From: Oricola thermophila
GTDB taxonomy: Bacteria; Pseudomonadota; Alphaproteobacteria; Rhizobiales; Rhizobiaceae
Length of the DNA: 64,000 nucleotides
Reading direction: 5' to 3'
Assembly: GCF_013358405.1 (NCBI RefSeq)
Contig: NZ_CP054836.1
Coordinates: forward strand, 2,790,001-2,854,000
Shown: positions 28,101 through 37,587 of the stretch, one piece after another
How positions within the stretch are numbered: position 1 is the stretch's first letter
Layout of the letters: each line of letters begins with the position of its first letter
Made by a program: the position numbers and the translations under genes
Notes under the pieces: model-generated
Databases searched by the model: none
The model's input: only the letters and a program-made list of their open reading frames with translations
What the model was told of the DNA's origin: nothing

Positions 28101-29528
28101 TCAACCGAATATCCGCATGAACCCGATCAGCCTACGCACCCAGGGATTGCGAGTGACGGGCACATAGTACGACGTCGCGGCGCGTTTAGCCATTTCCGTC
28201 ATCGTCGGATATGGCGCGATATAGCCGCGCAGATCGGCGACCTTCATCCCGTTGGCGAGCGCCAGGGAGAACATGTTGATCATTTCGCCCGCGCCGGCAC
28301 CCACGATGGTCGCGCCGAGGATACGACCCTTGCGGTCCGTCACCACCTTGACGTGGCCGACGGTCTTGCGCTCGGCCTGGGCGCGGTCGTTCTCCGCATA
28401 GGGCCAGCGCAGGACGGATATGCGGCGATGGCGTTCGCGCGCCTGTTCCTCGGTCAGCCCCACATGGGCAAGCTCGGGGTCGGTGTAGGTGGCCCAGGGA
28501 ACGATCCCGCGGTTTTCCTTCGCGGGGAACCGGAAGAGAATCGTCTGGACGACGAGGGAGGCGTGGTAGCCTGCGACATGGGTGAATTGCAGGCCGCCGG
28601 CAACATCGCCGATGGCGAAGATCCGGCGATTGGTGGTGCGCAGGGCCCTGTCGACCCTGATGCCGGACCGCTCTACCGCGACGCCCGCCTTTTCGAGGTC
28701 GAGACCCTCGACATTCGGCTTGCGCCCGGTGGCCACGAGGACGTGGGTTCCGGTCACTTCCCCCGGCCCGTCGCCGGTCTCGAAGCGGACGGAGACCGAG
28801 GAGCGGCTCCTGCTCGCGACCTCGACGACCTTCGCGCCCTCATGAACCGTCACGCCCTCGGCGCGGATGCGCTCGAGAACGATGGCTGCCATTTCCGGAT
28901 CGTCCTTGCCGAGCGCCTTCAAGCCCTCGATCACGGTGACCTCGGAGCCGAGGCGGCGATGCGCCTGCGCCATCTCCATGCCGATCGGCCCGCCCCCGAT
29001 CACGATCAGGTGACCCGGCTTGCGGGTCTGGTCGAACAAGGTCTCGTTGGTGAGATAGGGCACCGTGTCGAGGCCGGGAATCGGCGGCACCGCCGGCGAC
29101 GACCCCGTGGCGATGACAAAGCGGCGAGCCCTGATCTCGTAGTCGCCGGCAACCAGGGTGTTGCGGTCGGTGAAGCGACCGTATTCCCGAATCACGCGCA
29201 CGCCCATCGCCACGAACCGTTCCACCGAATCGTTCGGCGCGATCGCGTCCACGACCGAGCGGACATGGTCGTGCACCTTGCCGAAATTGACCTGCGGATC
29301 GACCGACTTGATGCCGAAGGCGTCAGCCCGGCGCATGGTCTCGGCGGTTTTGGCGGCGGCGATCAGCGCCTTGGAGGGCACGCAGCCGTAGTTCAGGCAG
29401 TCGCCGCCCATCCGGCCGCCCTCGACAAGGACGACCGGCACGCCGAACGCTGCAGCTGCAGCGGCAACGGTCAGGCCACCGGAACCGCCTCCGATCACGC
29501 ATATGTCGGGTTTCAGGATCTCTGGCAT
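28101..29528 (-). CDS. FAD-dependent pyridine nucleotide-disulfide oxidoreductase (mercuric reductase / dihydrolipoamide dehydrogenase-like)
   Basis: 475 residues from the ATG at 29528, chosen because GGAG sits 6 bases upstream of it; an ATG 6 bases earlier is too close to that site. Domains in order: FAD fold ICVIGGGSGGLTVA, redox-active disulfide GGDCLNYGCVPSK, NAD(P) fold LIVIGGGPIGMEMAQ, second FAD motif RRIFAIGDVAG, and a dimerisation domain with YTDPELAHVGLTE. The usual His-Glu pair near the C-terminus of dihydrolipoamide dehydrogenase is replaced by APYPTMTEMAK, and no N-terminal HMA metal-binding domain or C-terminal Cys pair of true MerA is present. Its substrate is therefore unknown. 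Sits between a TVP38-type membrane protein gene and a histidine kinase gene. Confidence 0.88.
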   Translation of the reverse strand: MPEILKPDICVIGGGSGGLTVAAAAAAFGVPVVLVEGGRMGGDCLNYGCVPSKALIAAAKTAETMRRADAFGIKSVDPQVNFGKVHDHVRSVVDAIAPNDSVERFVAMGVRVIREYGRFTDRNTLVAGDYEIRARRFVIATGSSPAVPPIPGLDTVPYLTNETLFDQTRKPGHLIVIGGGPIGMEMAQAHRRLGSEVTVIEGLKALGKDDPEMAAIVLERIRAEGVTVHEGAKVVEVASRSRSSVSVRFETGDGPGEVTGTHVLVATGRKPNVEGLDLEKAGVAVERSGIRVDRALRTTNRRIFAIGDVAGGLQFTHVAGYHASLVVQTILFRFPAKENRGIVPWATYTDPELAHVGLTEEQARERHRRISVLRWPYAENDRAQAERKTVGHVKVVTDRKGRILGATIVGAGAGEMINMFSLALANGMKVADLRGYIAPYPTMTEMAKRAATSYYVPVTRNPWVRRLIGFMRIFG

Positions 29529-29576
29529 TCTCATCTCCGTGAAGCCGGCAACGGCGTGCCGGGGAAGCTAACAAAT

Positions 29577-30323
29577 TCAGGGGCGGGCGCGAAACAGCCT
29601 GATGACGGGCGGGATGGCCGCGACAACCGCGAGCGCAACGAAGGCAAAGGTGATCTGCGGCGTGACCAGATCGGCCGCGCCTACCTCGGTCCCCGCTTCC
29701 CGGGCGACGAGCAAGACACTGTCGATTCCCTGGCCGAGCCAGGCATAGGCAAAGGTGCCCGGCAGGATCCCGAGAAAGGTTGCCACCACATAGGTGCGCA
29801 CCGGAACGTGAAACAGCGCGGGCGCGATATTGATGACGAAGAACGGGAAAACCGGCGCCAGCCGCAAGACGAGGAGATAGGAGAAGGCGTCCGATTCGAA
29901 GCCCTCGGCAAGCCGGCGAACCCGGCCGCTGACCCGGTCGCGAAGAAAGTCGCCGAAAGCGCTGCGCGCGGCCACGAAGACGATGGTCGCCCCCGTCGTG
30001 GCGGCGAACGCGACCGTCACCCCGCCCACGAACCAGCCGAACAGGAAGCCGCCGAACACGGTAAGCACCCAGGCGGTGGGGAAGGAAAAGGTCACGGCCA
30101 GCACATAGGCGGCCGCGAAGCCGGCCACCGACACCGCGTAATTCGCATCGACGAAGGCGCGCAACGCCTCCCGGCTGTCGGCAAGAAATTCCAGCGACAG
30201 GTAGCGGTGGATGCCGCTCGCATAGGCCAGCGCCAGCCCGGCAAGGATGACCGCCAGCGGGGCAAGGCGTTTCGCGATGCCCGGCTGTCTCGCCGCGTCA
30301 TCGGGTTGGGGCATGTCAATCAT
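29577..30323 (-). CDS. TVP38/TMEM64 (DedA-like) family membrane protein
   Basis: 248 residues with about six hydrophobic segments. The VTT/SNARE-associated domain is seen in TFSFPTAWVLTVFGGFLFGWFVGGVTVAFAATTGATIVFVAARSAFGDFLRDR and in the following RLAPVFPFFVINIAPALFHVPVRTYVVATFLGILPGTFAYAWLG, which carries the family hallmark Arg-x-x-P and FxxNxxxG-type pattern. Members are proposed to move or scramble lipids or help maintain membrane potential. The start at 30323 (MIDMPQ) has a GGACGA sequence just upstream; 30314 is an in-frame alternative. First gene of a likely three-gene unit with the oxidoreductase (48-base gap) and the kinase. Confidence 0.88.
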   Translation of the reverse strand: MIDMPQPDDAARQPGIAKRLAPLAVILAGLALAYASGIHRYLSLEFLADSREALRAFVDANYAVSVAGFAAAYVLAVTFSFPTAWVLTVFGGFLFGWFVGGVTVAFAATTGATIVFVAARSAFGDFLRDRVSGRVRRLAEGFESDAFSYLLVLRLAPVFPFFVINIAPALFHVPVRTYVVATFLGILPGTFAYAWLGQGIDSVLLVAREAGTEVGAADLVTPQITFAFVALAVVAAIPPVIRLFRARP

Positions 30324-30634
30324 TTCGTCCGGCACGTTCTGTGTTCCTTGCAGGCGGTTTCGCCGTCCGTGGCATGATCCGCTTCCCGCATTTGGCTTTC
30401 CCGGCGGTAAAGAACAATTCACAAAGCATTGATGCCCGATGCCGCGACCGGCGGGCGCGCGACGTTCCCGGCCTTGCCAATGCAGGCGGGCATTGACTTG
30501 AAAGACGGTTTGGACCATAAGCGCGCAACGCTCGGGCGCGTCTCCGGCGGCGTGTATTTATTGTGCAGCCCCGGATGACCAGGTTCCCAATCGAAAGATC
30601 AAATATCAGGGCCGCCTGACAGGCGGGATGAACA
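30324..30634. promoter_or_regulatory. 311-base divergent region between TVP38-type gene and rpmH
   Basis: No gene is supported here. It holds the candidate rpmH promoter (given separately) and must hold the leftward promoter of the TVP38-oxidoreductase-kinase unit, for which I see no clear -35/-10 pair. The rpmH leader is about 110 bases long. Confidence 0.5.
30493..30521 (+). promoter_or_regulatory. candidate promoter of rpmH-rnpA-yidC-engB
   Basis: TTGACT (30493-30498), 17-base spacer and CATAAG (30516-30521). The -35 is close to consensus; the -10 is weak, as is usual for this class of bacteria. Confidence 0.5.
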
Positions 30635-30769
30635 ATGAAACGCACCTATCAGCCTTCCAAACTGGTCCGCAAGCGCCGCCACGGCTTCCGCGCGCGCATG
30701 GCAACGGTTGGCGGCCGCAAGGTTCTCGCCGCACGCCGTGCCCGCGGTCGCAAGCGCCTTTCGGCCTGA
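30635..30769 (+). CDS. rpmH: 50S ribosomal protein L34
   Basis: 44 residues, too short for routine gene finding but unmistakable: [18 protein letters not shown] followed by the conserved [22 protein letters not shown] and a short end. It is a highly basic structural protein of the large ribosomal subunit. It starts the conserved rpmH-rnpA-yidC-engB block. The gap to rnpA is 22 bases. Confidence 0.98.
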   Translation: MKRTYQPSKLVRKRRHGFRARMATVGGRKVLAARRARGRKRLSA

Positions 30770-30791
30770 TTGACCGACCGCGACGCTGGCA

Positions 30792-31223
30792 ATGGAACCA
30801 CCGGCAGAACAGGCCGGCAGGAATGACCAGCGCGCCACAAGACCTTACGGCGTCCTACGAAAACGCCCCGAATTCCTTGCCGTGCGCCGCGGAACGAAAG
30901 TCCGCGGCGCATTCGTGCTTGTCGAGGCCAGAGAGCGGCGGGACGACGCGCCACCGCGCCTCGGGCTGACCGTCTCGCGGAAGAACGGCAACGCCGTCAA
31001 ACGCAACCGGATCAAAAGACGACTGCGCGAAGCCGTTCGCCTGCATTGCGCGGGTGACATGGCGGACGGAAATGACTATGTGATCGTTTCGACGCCGAAG
31101 GTGCTGCGCGTACCCTTCGATGCCTTGTGCGCCGATGTTTCTTCCGCATTCGCGCAGGCCAACACCAAATTGCAGCGCCGCCGCGAAGGCGCAAAAGAGG
31201 ACCGGAATTCGCACGATGGATAA
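30792..31223 (+). CDS. rnpA: ribonuclease P protein component
   Basis: 143 residues. Protein partner of the RNase P ribozyme that trims tRNA 5' ends. The signature KRNRIKRRLREAVRLH is intact, as are the preceding LGLTVSRKNGNAVKRN and the RPEFLAVRRG start of the fold. The first 20 or so residues are extra compared with E. coli, and a more internal start cannot be excluded. Overlaps the yidC start by 8 nt, supporting coupled translation. Confidence 0.96.
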   Translation: MEPPAEQAGRNDQRATRPYGVLRKRPEFLAVRRGTKVRGAFVLVEARERRDDAPPRLGLTVSRKNGNAVKRNRIKRRLREAVRLHCAGDMADGNDYVIVSTPKVLRVPFDALCADVSSAFAQANTKLQRRREGAKEDRNSHDG

Positions 31224-33009
31224 CAACCGCAACCTGTTCATCACGATCATTCTTTCCGTCGTGATCCTGGCAGCGTGGCAGATTTTCTATATCGGGCCGA
31301 AAATCGAGGCCGAGAGGCAGGCGCAGCTCGAGCTGGAGGCCTCGCAGCCGGCGGAAAGCGCGACGGAAGCGCCGGAAACGGCCATACCGCAGCCTGCCGC
31401 CGGGGCGGGAACGACCGTCATAGCCGAGGCCCAGGACAGCGGCGAGGACGCCGGCCGCATCGCCATCGACACGCCGACGCTGACCGGTTCGATCAACCTC
31501 AAGGGCGCGCGCTTCGACGACCTGAAGCTGAAGGAATACCGCGAGACGATCCAGAAGGACTCCGACATCGTCACGCTGCTTGCGCCGGCGCAGCAGCCGG
31601 ACGGCTATATCGGCGAGTTCGGCTACGCCGCGCCCCAGGGCGCCCCCGGCCCGAACACCGTGTGGGAAGCCCCCGCCGATGCGACGCTGACGCCGGAAAC
31701 GCCGGTCGAACTGACCTACACCGCCCCGAACGGGCTGGTCTTCAAGCGCACGATCTCGGTGGACGAGCAATACATGTTCTCGATAGAGGACACCGTGGAG
31801 AACACCACCGGCGACGCGATCGCGCTGCAGGAGTACGGTCGCGTGACACGCTATTCCAAGCCGGAGAAACGGCCCATCTTCGTGCTGCATGAAGGCATGA
31901 TCGGCGTCACCGGCGAGGAAGGGCTGACCGAGATCAAGTATGCCGACATCGAAGATGACGGGACGGTGACCCCCGGCAAGTCCAGCGACGGCTGGCTCGG
32001 CATCACCGACAAGTACTGGGCGACGACGCTGATCCCGGCGGACGACACGACGTTCCAGCCGCGCTACACCTATATCCCTGACGGCCGCACCCGCTACCAG
32101 GCGGACTTCCTGTCCGACCCGGTCCTCGTCAATGGCGGCGAATCCGTTCAGTTCCAGAACCGGTTCTTCGCCGGAGCCAAGAAATCGAGCCTGCTCGACG
32201 GCTACGAGGAAGACCTCGGCATCCGCCAGTTCGGGCTGCTCATCGACTGGGGATGGTTCCATTTCATCACCCGGCCGATGTTCCACCTTCTCGACTGGCT
32301 GTACCACCTGTTCGGCAATTTCGGAGTCGCCATCCTGATCACCACGGTGATCGTCAAGGCGATCTTCTTCCCGCTCGCCAACATGTCCTACCGGTCGATG
32401 GCGCGGATGAAGGTCGTGCAGCCGAAGATGCAGGAGATCAAGGAGAAGTACGGCGACGACCGCGAGAAGATGCAGAAGGCGATGATGGATCTCTACCGCG
32501 AGGAGAAGATCAATCCTGTCGCCGGCTGCTGGCCGATGCTGATCCAGATCCCGGTGTTCTTCGCCCTCTACAAGGTGCTCTACGTCACCATCGAGATGCG
32601 GCACGCGCCGTTCTTCGGCTGGATCCAGGACCTGTCGGCACCCGACCCGACCACGGTGTTCAACCTGTTCGGACTGCTTCCGTTCGACCCGACGGCGCTG
32701 CCCGTGTTCGGCACCTTCCTGGCGCTCGGCGTGTGGCCGCTGATCATGGGCATCACCATGTTCCTGCAGATGCGCATGAACCCGGCTCCGCCGGACCCGA
32801 CCCAGGCGATGATCTTCAACTGGATGCCGCTGGTCTTCATGTTCATGCTGGCGAGCTTCCCGGCGGGACTGGTGATCTACTGGGCGTGGAACAACACGCT
32901 CTCGATCATCCAGCAGGCGGTCATCATGAAGAAGAACGGCGCCCAGATCGAGCTGTGGAACAACCTGCGAAACATGCTCGGCGGCAAGAAGGCCGGATCG
33001 GTCGAGTGA
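31216..33009 (+). CDS. yidC: membrane protein insertase YidC
   Basis: 597 residues, typical for Gram-negative YidC. Inserts and folds inner-membrane proteins alone or with SecYEG. TM1 (about 6-22) is followed by a large periplasmic domain (about 25-360) with an Ala/Glu/Pro-rich start, then five helices including [31 protein letters not shown], in which the conserved Arg of the hydrophilic groove lies. The cytoplasmic coiled-coil segment [36 protein letters not shown] is present. Starts inside the end of rnpA; the engB gene begins 7 bases after its stop. Confidence 0.97.
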   Translation: MDNNRNLFITIILSVVILAAWQIFYIGPKIEAERQAQLELEASQPAESATEAPETAIPQPAAGAGTTVIAEAQDSGEDAGRIAIDTPTLTGSINLKGARFDDLKLKEYRETIQKDSDIVTLLAPAQQPDGYIGEFGYAAPQGAPGPNTVWEAPADATLTPETPVELTYTAPNGLVFKRTISVDEQYMFSIEDTVENTTGDAIALQEYGRVTRYSKPEKRPIFVLHEGMIGVTGEEGLTEIKYADIEDDGTVTPGKSSDGWLGITDKYWATTLIPADDTTFQPRYTYIPDGRTRYQADFLSDPVLVNGGESVQFQNRFFAGAKKSSLLDGYEEDLGIRQFGLLIDWGWFHFITRPMFHLLDWLYHLFGNFGVAILITTVIVKAIFFPLANMSYRSMARMKVVQPKMQEIKEKYGDDREKMQKAMMDLYREEKINPVAGCWPMLIQIPVFFALYKVLYVTIEMRHAPFFGWIQDLSAPDPTTVFNLFGLLPFDPTALPVFGTFLALGVWPLIMGITMFLQMRMNPAPPDPTQAMIFNWMPLVFMFMLASFPAGLVIYWAWNNTLSIIQQAVIMKKNGAQIELWNNLRNMLGGKKAGSVE

Positions 33010-33016
33010 CGCGACC

Positions 33017-33670
33017 ATGAACGACAAGGCCAAGGAGGACGCGCTGGCGCGCTTCCCGCTGCAATGGGACTTCATCCGCGGCGTGCCGTCGATGAAGTTC
33101 CTGCCGCCCGAGGGACCGCCCGAGGTGGCCTTCGCCGGACGGTCGAATGTCGGCAAATCCTCGCTGATCAACGCCGTCGTCGGCAAGAAGGGGCTGGCCC
33201 GCACCTCCAACACGCCGGGGCGCACGCAGGAGCTGAACTTCTTCGTGCCCGGCGGATATTCCGGCGAGGCCGGCGACATGCCGCCGCTGGCCATCGTCGA
33301 CATGCCCGGATACGGATTCGCCCAGGCCCCGAAAGCCCAGGTCGACAATTGGACGAAGCTCGTCTTCGACTATCTGCGCGGGCGGGTGACGCTGAAGCGC
33401 GTCTACCTGCTGATCGACTCCCGCCACGGCATCAAGAAGAACGACGAGGAAGTTATGGACCTGCTCGACAAGGCAGCGGTGTCCTACCAAATCGTGCTGA
33501 CCAAGATCGACAAGATCAAGGCGGCGGGCGTGCCGCGCATGCTCGCCGAAACGGCGGAGCGGACCAGGAAACGGCCGGCAGCCTATCCGGAGGTGCTGGC
33601 GACCTCCTCGGAAAAGAACACCGGGATCGAGGAATTGCGGTCGGCGATGCTCACCGCCGCCCGTTCCTAG
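33017..33670 (+). CDS. engB: ribosome biogenesis GTPase EngB (YihA/YsxC)
   Basis: 217 residues. Essential GTPase for assembly of the 50S subunit. G1 [17 protein letters not shown], switch I with [14 protein letters not shown] (G2), G3 [10 protein letters not shown]4 LTKIDKIK and G5-like ATSSEKNTG are all present. It ends the rpmH-rnpA-yidC-engB block. Its TAG stop shares the four bases CTAG (33667-33670) with the TAG stop of the convergent msrB gene. Confidence 0.96.
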   Translation: MNDKAKEDALARFPLQWDFIRGVPSMKFLPPEGPPEVAFAGRSNVGKSSLINAVVGKKGLARTSNTPGRTQELNFFVPGGYSGEAGDMPPLAIVDMPGYGFAQAPKAQVDNWTKLVFDYLRGRVTLKRVYLLIDSRHGIKKNDEEVMDLLDKAAVSYQIVLTKIDKIKAAGVPRMLAETAERTRKRPAAYPEVLATSSEKNTGIEELRSAMLTAARS

Positions 33671-34176
33671 GCATCGGAACCCTCAGCAGGCCGGAAGACC
33701 AGCGCCACGCCGTTGATGCAATGCCGCTTGCCGGTCGGCGGCGGGCCGTCATTGAAGACATGGCCGAGATGGCCGCCGCAGCGACGGCAATGTTCCTCGG
33801 TGCGCGGATAGATCAGCTTGAAATCGGTCCTGTAGGCAACGGCATCGGGAAGCGCATCGTAAAAGCTCGGCCAACCTGTGCCGCTGTCGAACTTCGTCTC
33901 GGAGGAAAACAGCGGCAGGTCGCAGGCGGCGCAATGATAGGTGCCCGCCCGCTTCTCGTCGTTGAGAGGGCTGGTGAAGGGACGCTCGGTCGCCTCCTTG
34001 CGCATCACCGCGAACTGCTCCTCGGTCAGGATCTCGCGCCACTCGTCGTCGGTCTTCATGATCTCGAATGCCTCCCCGGAAGCCGCGTGCGCCGGGCCGG
34101 CCGCAACCAGGCGCGAAGCGCCGGCGCCGGCCAGCGCGGTCGCAGCGAGTGCTATGAAACGTCTCTTGCTCAGCAT
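33667..34176 (-). CDS. msrB: secreted peptide-methionine (R)-S-oxide reductase
   Basis: 169 residues. Repairs oxidised methionine (R-sulfoxide). Zinc ligands Cys82, Cys85, Cys130 and Cys133 (CAAC and CRRCGG) and catalytic Cys153 (RHCINGVAL) are intact. An N-terminal export signal is present ([19 protein letters not shown], with Lys-Arg-Arg ahead of the hydrophobic core, possibly Tat), so it acts in the periplasm, unlike the usual cytoplasmic MsrB. Its 3' end overlaps the engB end by 4 nt, tail to tail. Confidence 0.95.
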   Translation of the reverse strand: MLSKRRFIALAATALAGAGASRLVAAGPAHAASGEAFEIMKTDDEWREILTEEQFAVMRKEATERPFTSPLNDEKRAGTYHCAACDLPLFSSETKFDSGTGWPSFYDALPDAVAYRTDFKLIYPRTEEHCRRCGGHLGHVFNDGPPPTGKRHCINGVALVFRPAEGSDA

Positions 34177-34317
34177 GACAAAGCCTCCGTGTCAGCCATC
34201 CTTCACCCAACCAGATAATGCGCGCCGGCATCCGCCGCACTACACAACCGTGAACAATTGCGTGATCGCGGGCGCGGCGCTAAGAACGGCGAGTTCCTTT
34301 CAGAGCGCCGCAGGTCC

Positions 34318-35226
34318 ATGTCCGACAAATCCTCCACCCCCGGTCCCGAAACCGAAGCCCACATCCTCGCCAAGGCGCTGCCCTACATGCAGCGCTACGA
34401 GGACAAGTCCATCGTCGTGAAATACGGCGGCAACGCCATGGGCGACGCCTCGCTCGGCCAGGCCTTCGCGCAGGACATCGCGCTGCTGAAGCAGTCCGGC
34501 GTCAACCCGGTCGTCGTGCATGGCGGCGGCCCCCAGATCGGCGCGATGCTGACCAGGATGGGCATCGAATCGAAGTTCGAGGGCGGCCTGCGCGTCACCG
34601 ACCGCGCCACCGTCGAGATCGTCGAGATGGTTCTCGCCGGCTCGATCAACAAGGAAATCGTCGCGATGATCAACGCGGCGGGCGAATGGGCAATCGGCCT
34701 GTGCGGCAAGGACGGCAACATGGTGTTTGCCGAAAAGGCGCGCAAGACGATCACCGATCCCGACAGCAACATCGAACGCATCCTCGACCTCGGCTTCGTC
34801 GGCGAGCCGGTCGAGGTCGACCGCACGCTGCTCGACCTGCTGGCGAAATCGGAGATGATCCCGGTCATCGCGCCGGTGGCGCCAGGGCGCGACGGGCATA
34901 CCTACAACATCAACGCCGACACCTTCGCCGGCGCCATTGCAGGGGCGCTGCAGGCATCGCGCCTGCTCTTCCTGACGGACGTGCCGGGCGTGCTCGACAA
35001 GAACGGCGAACTGATCAAGCAGCTGACGGTCTCCGAGGCGAGGGCGCTGATCAAGGACGGCACGATCTCGGGCGGCATGATCCCCAAGGTGGAGACCTGC
35101 ATCGACGCGCTGCAGCGCGGCGTGAAGGGCGTCGTGATCGTCAACGGCAAGGTGCCGCACGCGGTGCTGCTGGAACTGTTCACCGAACACGGCGCCGGCA
35201 CGCTCATCGTCCACGACAAGGACTGA
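34318..35226 (+). CDS. argB: acetylglutamate kinase
   Basis: 302 residues. Phosphorylates N-acetyl-L-glutamate in arginine synthesis; cytoplasmic. Motifs: [12 protein letters not shown] (phosphate-binding Lys and Gly-Gly), [11 protein letters not shown] (substrate loop), [15 protein letters not shown] and the [11 protein letters not shown] near the C-terminus. The N-terminal extension of about 25 residues is typical of the hexameric, arginine-inhibited form. ATG at 34318 is chosen because the family begins about there; a frame extension upstream is out of keeping with homologues. In rhizobia argB commonly follows engB and this is kept here, interrupted only by msrB on the other strand. Confidence 0.96.
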   Translation: MSDKSSTPGPETEAHILAKALPYMQRYEDKSIVVKYGGNAMGDASLGQAFAQDIALLKQSGVNPVVVHGGGPQIGAMLTRMGIESKFEGGLRVTDRATVEIVEMVLAGSINKEIVAMINAAGEWAIGLCGKDGNMVFAEKARKTITDPDSNIERILDLGFVGEPVEVDRTLLDLLAKSEMIPVIAPVAPGRDGHTYNINADTFAGAIAGALQASRLLFLTDVPGVLDKNGELIKQLTVSEARALIKDGTISGGMIPKVETCIDALQRGVKGVVIVNGKVPHAVLLELFTEHGAGTLIVHDKD

Positions 35227-35237
35227 CATACGCCGGC

Positions 35238-36536
35238 CTAGCGCGTCGGCGGGCAGTCCTCCCGGTCCGGGTCGCAACGCCTCCCCGCCGGCGTGACCAC
35301 CGGGACAACCCCGCTCACCACGTTGCCGAGGTTCTGGCCCAGCCGGTCGGCCTGGTCATCGAGATTGTCGCGCGTCGCCGGATCGACGATCGCGATCGGC
35401 ACCGAGACGGCAAGGCTTGCCGCCGACCCGACCGTGTTGGTCACGCCGATGGCCGCGGCGCCGATGTGCTCGCCAAGGCCGATATCCTGGTCGGTCACCG
35501 TCTGGCCGGCAATCAGCCTTTCGCCGAGCAACCGCACCACTTCCGGGCTTTGCGCGAACTTGGAGTGATTGAGCCGGTCGCCGCCGCGCAGCTCCGTCAG
35601 GTCGAACACGACGATCCCCTCGCCCTCGAGGAGTTCCCGATACCGCGGATCGGCAATGTCGATGGCGCCGAGCCGATCGATGTTGCCCGAGATGCGGCGG
35701 GACAGCTGCAGGGCACGGTCATCGTCGGAAACGAAGACAGTGAATCGCGGCCGCTTCGGCCCCATGTCGGCCAGCTGCTGGCGGAAGACGTCGACATCGA
35801 GATCGGGAGCGGCGAGGATAACATCCTCGATCTTGTGCGGCACCCCGCCATTGCGGATCGCCATCTGGCGCAGCGCTTCAACCGTCAGCCAGGTCCCCAT
35901 CGAATGGGCGAGTACCGTGATCTCGCCGACCTCGGGGTGCCGGCTTGCCGAAGTCAGGAGCCGCTCGAGCGCCGTCCGCGAATAGTTGGTGCTTTCCTTG
36001 TCATAGCCATAGGCAAAGATGCTGCCGCGCGACGGCCAGGTGAAAAGGAAGGGCGTTGCCTCCATGCGACTGTCGTGGGCGATCTGCGCGAACCGATAGA
36101 CCGCGCTCTCGTAGCGGTTGTTGAAACCGTGGACGAAAACCAGCAGCCGCCGGTTCGGCTTGCGGTTGGCGACAAACCACGCCGCGGCCGCGGCCTCGTC
36201 CGGAACCGCTGCCACGGACAGGGTGGCAAAATCCCGCGCCGGATCGGGCGGCAGCTTCCTTGGCCATTGCACCTCGCCGATCCTGCGGTTCCCGTCGGGC
36301 GGTATGGAAACGACGATCTCGTTGAGGTCCACCCGCGGGCCACGCTCGCCGGAATAGAGAAAGCCCGGATCGTCCGAGGGCGCGCGCGTGGTTGCAACGA
36401 GTATCGGAATCCGCGACGTGCCCGGAACGTCTCCATCGACCGGAATCAGAACGCCCTCCGGCAATCCGGCACATCCGGCGATCAGAAACGCCAGTACCGG
36501 CGCAAGAAAACGCCTGACACGGATCTTTTGCAACAC
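35238..36536 (-). CDS. lipoprotein with alpha/beta-hydrolase domain (DUF900 family)
   Basis: 432 residues. The start is a GTG with GGAGGA 7 bases upstream. A lipoprotein signal ends at Cys22 (LIAGC). The hydrolase fold shows the oxyanion loop FVHGFNN (134-140) and nucleophile elbow LAHSMGTW with Ser212; a catalytic Asp/His are likely in APDLDVD and the later LNHSKF segment. Members are of unknown esterase/lipase-type activity. The tail has a Gly/Val-rich region (AAIGVTNTVGSAASLAVSVPIAIV) that may touch the membrane, and a Cys pair near the end. It faces argB with 11 bases between their ends. Confidence 0.85.
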   Translation of the reverse strand: MLQKIRVRRFLAPVLAFLIAGCAGLPEGVLIPVDGDVPGTSRIPILVATTRAPSDDPGFLYSGERGPRVDLNEIVVSIPPDGNRRIGEVQWPRKLPPDPARDFATLSVAAVPDEAAAAAWFVANRKPNRRLLVFVHGFNNRYESAVYRFAQIAHDSRMEATPFLFTWPSRGSIFAYGYDKESTNYSRTALERLLTSASRHPEVGEITVLAHSMGTWLTVEALRQMAIRNGGVPHKIEDVILAAPDLDVDVFRQQLADMGPKRPRFTVFVSDDDRALQLSRRISGNIDRLGAIDIADPRYRELLEGEGIVVFDLTELRGGDRLNHSKFAQSPEVVRLLGERLIAGQTVTDQDIGLGEHIGAAAIGVTNTVGSAASLAVSVPIAIVDPATRDNLDDQADRLGQNLGNVVSGVVPVVTPAGRRCDPDREDCPPTR

Positions 36537-36598
36537 TTGGGGTTCCTCCGATCAAGGGCCGTCAAAGGAAAGCACGTTCCCCGTCCGGCGTAAAACGG

Positions 36599-37504
36599 TC
36601 AGCCGCCGAAAACCAGTGCAAGAATTCCCGCGACGATCAGCACGCAGCCGGCAATCTCCAGCCGGTTCACGTGCTCGCGAAAAAACAGGATGCTGGTCGC
36701 GAAGGCGAAAATCATCTCGACCTGGGCGAGCGCCTTGACGACGGCCGCCTGCTGCAGGGTCATGGCGGCGAACCAGCCGAAGGAAGCCGTGGCGCCGACG
36801 AAACCGACAAGCGCGGACACCTTCCAGGCAGCGCGAACCTGCGCGAGGCCGGCGCGATCCCGCCAGACCATCCAGGCCAGCATGACCGCGGTCTGCAGGG
36901 CGATGGCCCACAGCAGCGTGGTTGCCGCCTGGATCGCGAAACCCGGATGGCCGAGGGACAGGGACGCCGCCCGATAGGCGACGGCCGCCACGCCGAACAG
37001 GCTGCCCGACAGAATCCCGATTCCAGCGGTTCGCGTGAACACCGAAGACACCAGCGCCAGCGCGGTAAAGGTGCCGCGCGCCACCGATATCAGCATGACA
37101 CCGACCATGGAGACCGCGATCGCCACAAGAGTCAGCGGACCGACGACCTCGCCAAGGAAGACAAGGCCGAACAGGGCAGCCTGCGCCGGCTCCGTGCGCG
37201 AATAGGCCGTCCCGACGGTGAAGTTCCGAAACGAAAACAGGTGGATCAACAGGAATGTCGCCGCGACCTGGCCCAGCGCGCCGAGGCCCGTCCAGGCCAG
37301 GAATGCCGGCGACGGGGCGGGCAGCGGATTGCCGGACAGGCGCGTCAGCGCAAACAGGTAGAGCGCCGCGAAGGGCAGGCCGAAGCCGAAGCGCACGAAG
37401 GTCGCACCGGTGGTGCCAACGTGTTGCTTGAGATGGCGTTGCAACGATGAACGGACGTTCTGGAGAAATGCCGCGCCGACGGTGATGGGAATCCATAGTT
37501 CCAT
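36599..37504 (-). CDS. EamA/DMT-family transporter
   Basis: 301 residues, ten predicted membrane helices as two EamA repeats. Drug/metabolite exporter superfamily; substrate unknown. The first repeat covers VGAAFLQNVRSSLQRHLKQHVGTTGATFVRFGFGLPFAALYLFAL and the second starts near residue 150; the C-terminal repeat has the usual LAQVEMIFAFATSILFFREHVNRLEIAGCVLIVAGI pattern. It stands between a lipoprotein hydrolase gene and a HAD gene, with no shared transcript evident. Confidence 0.85.
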   Translation of the reverse strand: MELWIPITVGAAFLQNVRSSLQRHLKQHVGTTGATFVRFGFGLPFAALYLFALTRLSGNPLPAPSPAFLAWTGLGALGQVAATFLLIHLFSFRNFTVGTAYSRTEPAQAALFGLVFLGEVVGPLTLVAIAVSMVGVMLISVARGTFTALALVSSVFTRTAGIGILSGSLFGVAAVAYRAASLSLGHPGFAIQAATTLLWAIALQTAVMLAWMVWRDRAGLAQVRAAWKVSALVGFVGATASFGWFAAMTLQQAAVVKALAQVEMIFAFATSILFFREHVNRLEIAGCVLIVAGILALVFGG

Positions 37505-37587
37505 GCCCCGTCATCGGTTCGCGGGACAGATAATGCAAGCCCGAATGCACCGGTGACAAAACGCCCGTTCGCGCTTAAGGCTTGGGC

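Noticed and set aside
27924..30377. Plus-strand open frame of 817 codons opposite the kinase and oxidoreductase genes
   Set aside because: Runs across three real genes and an operon junction, with no conserved motif.
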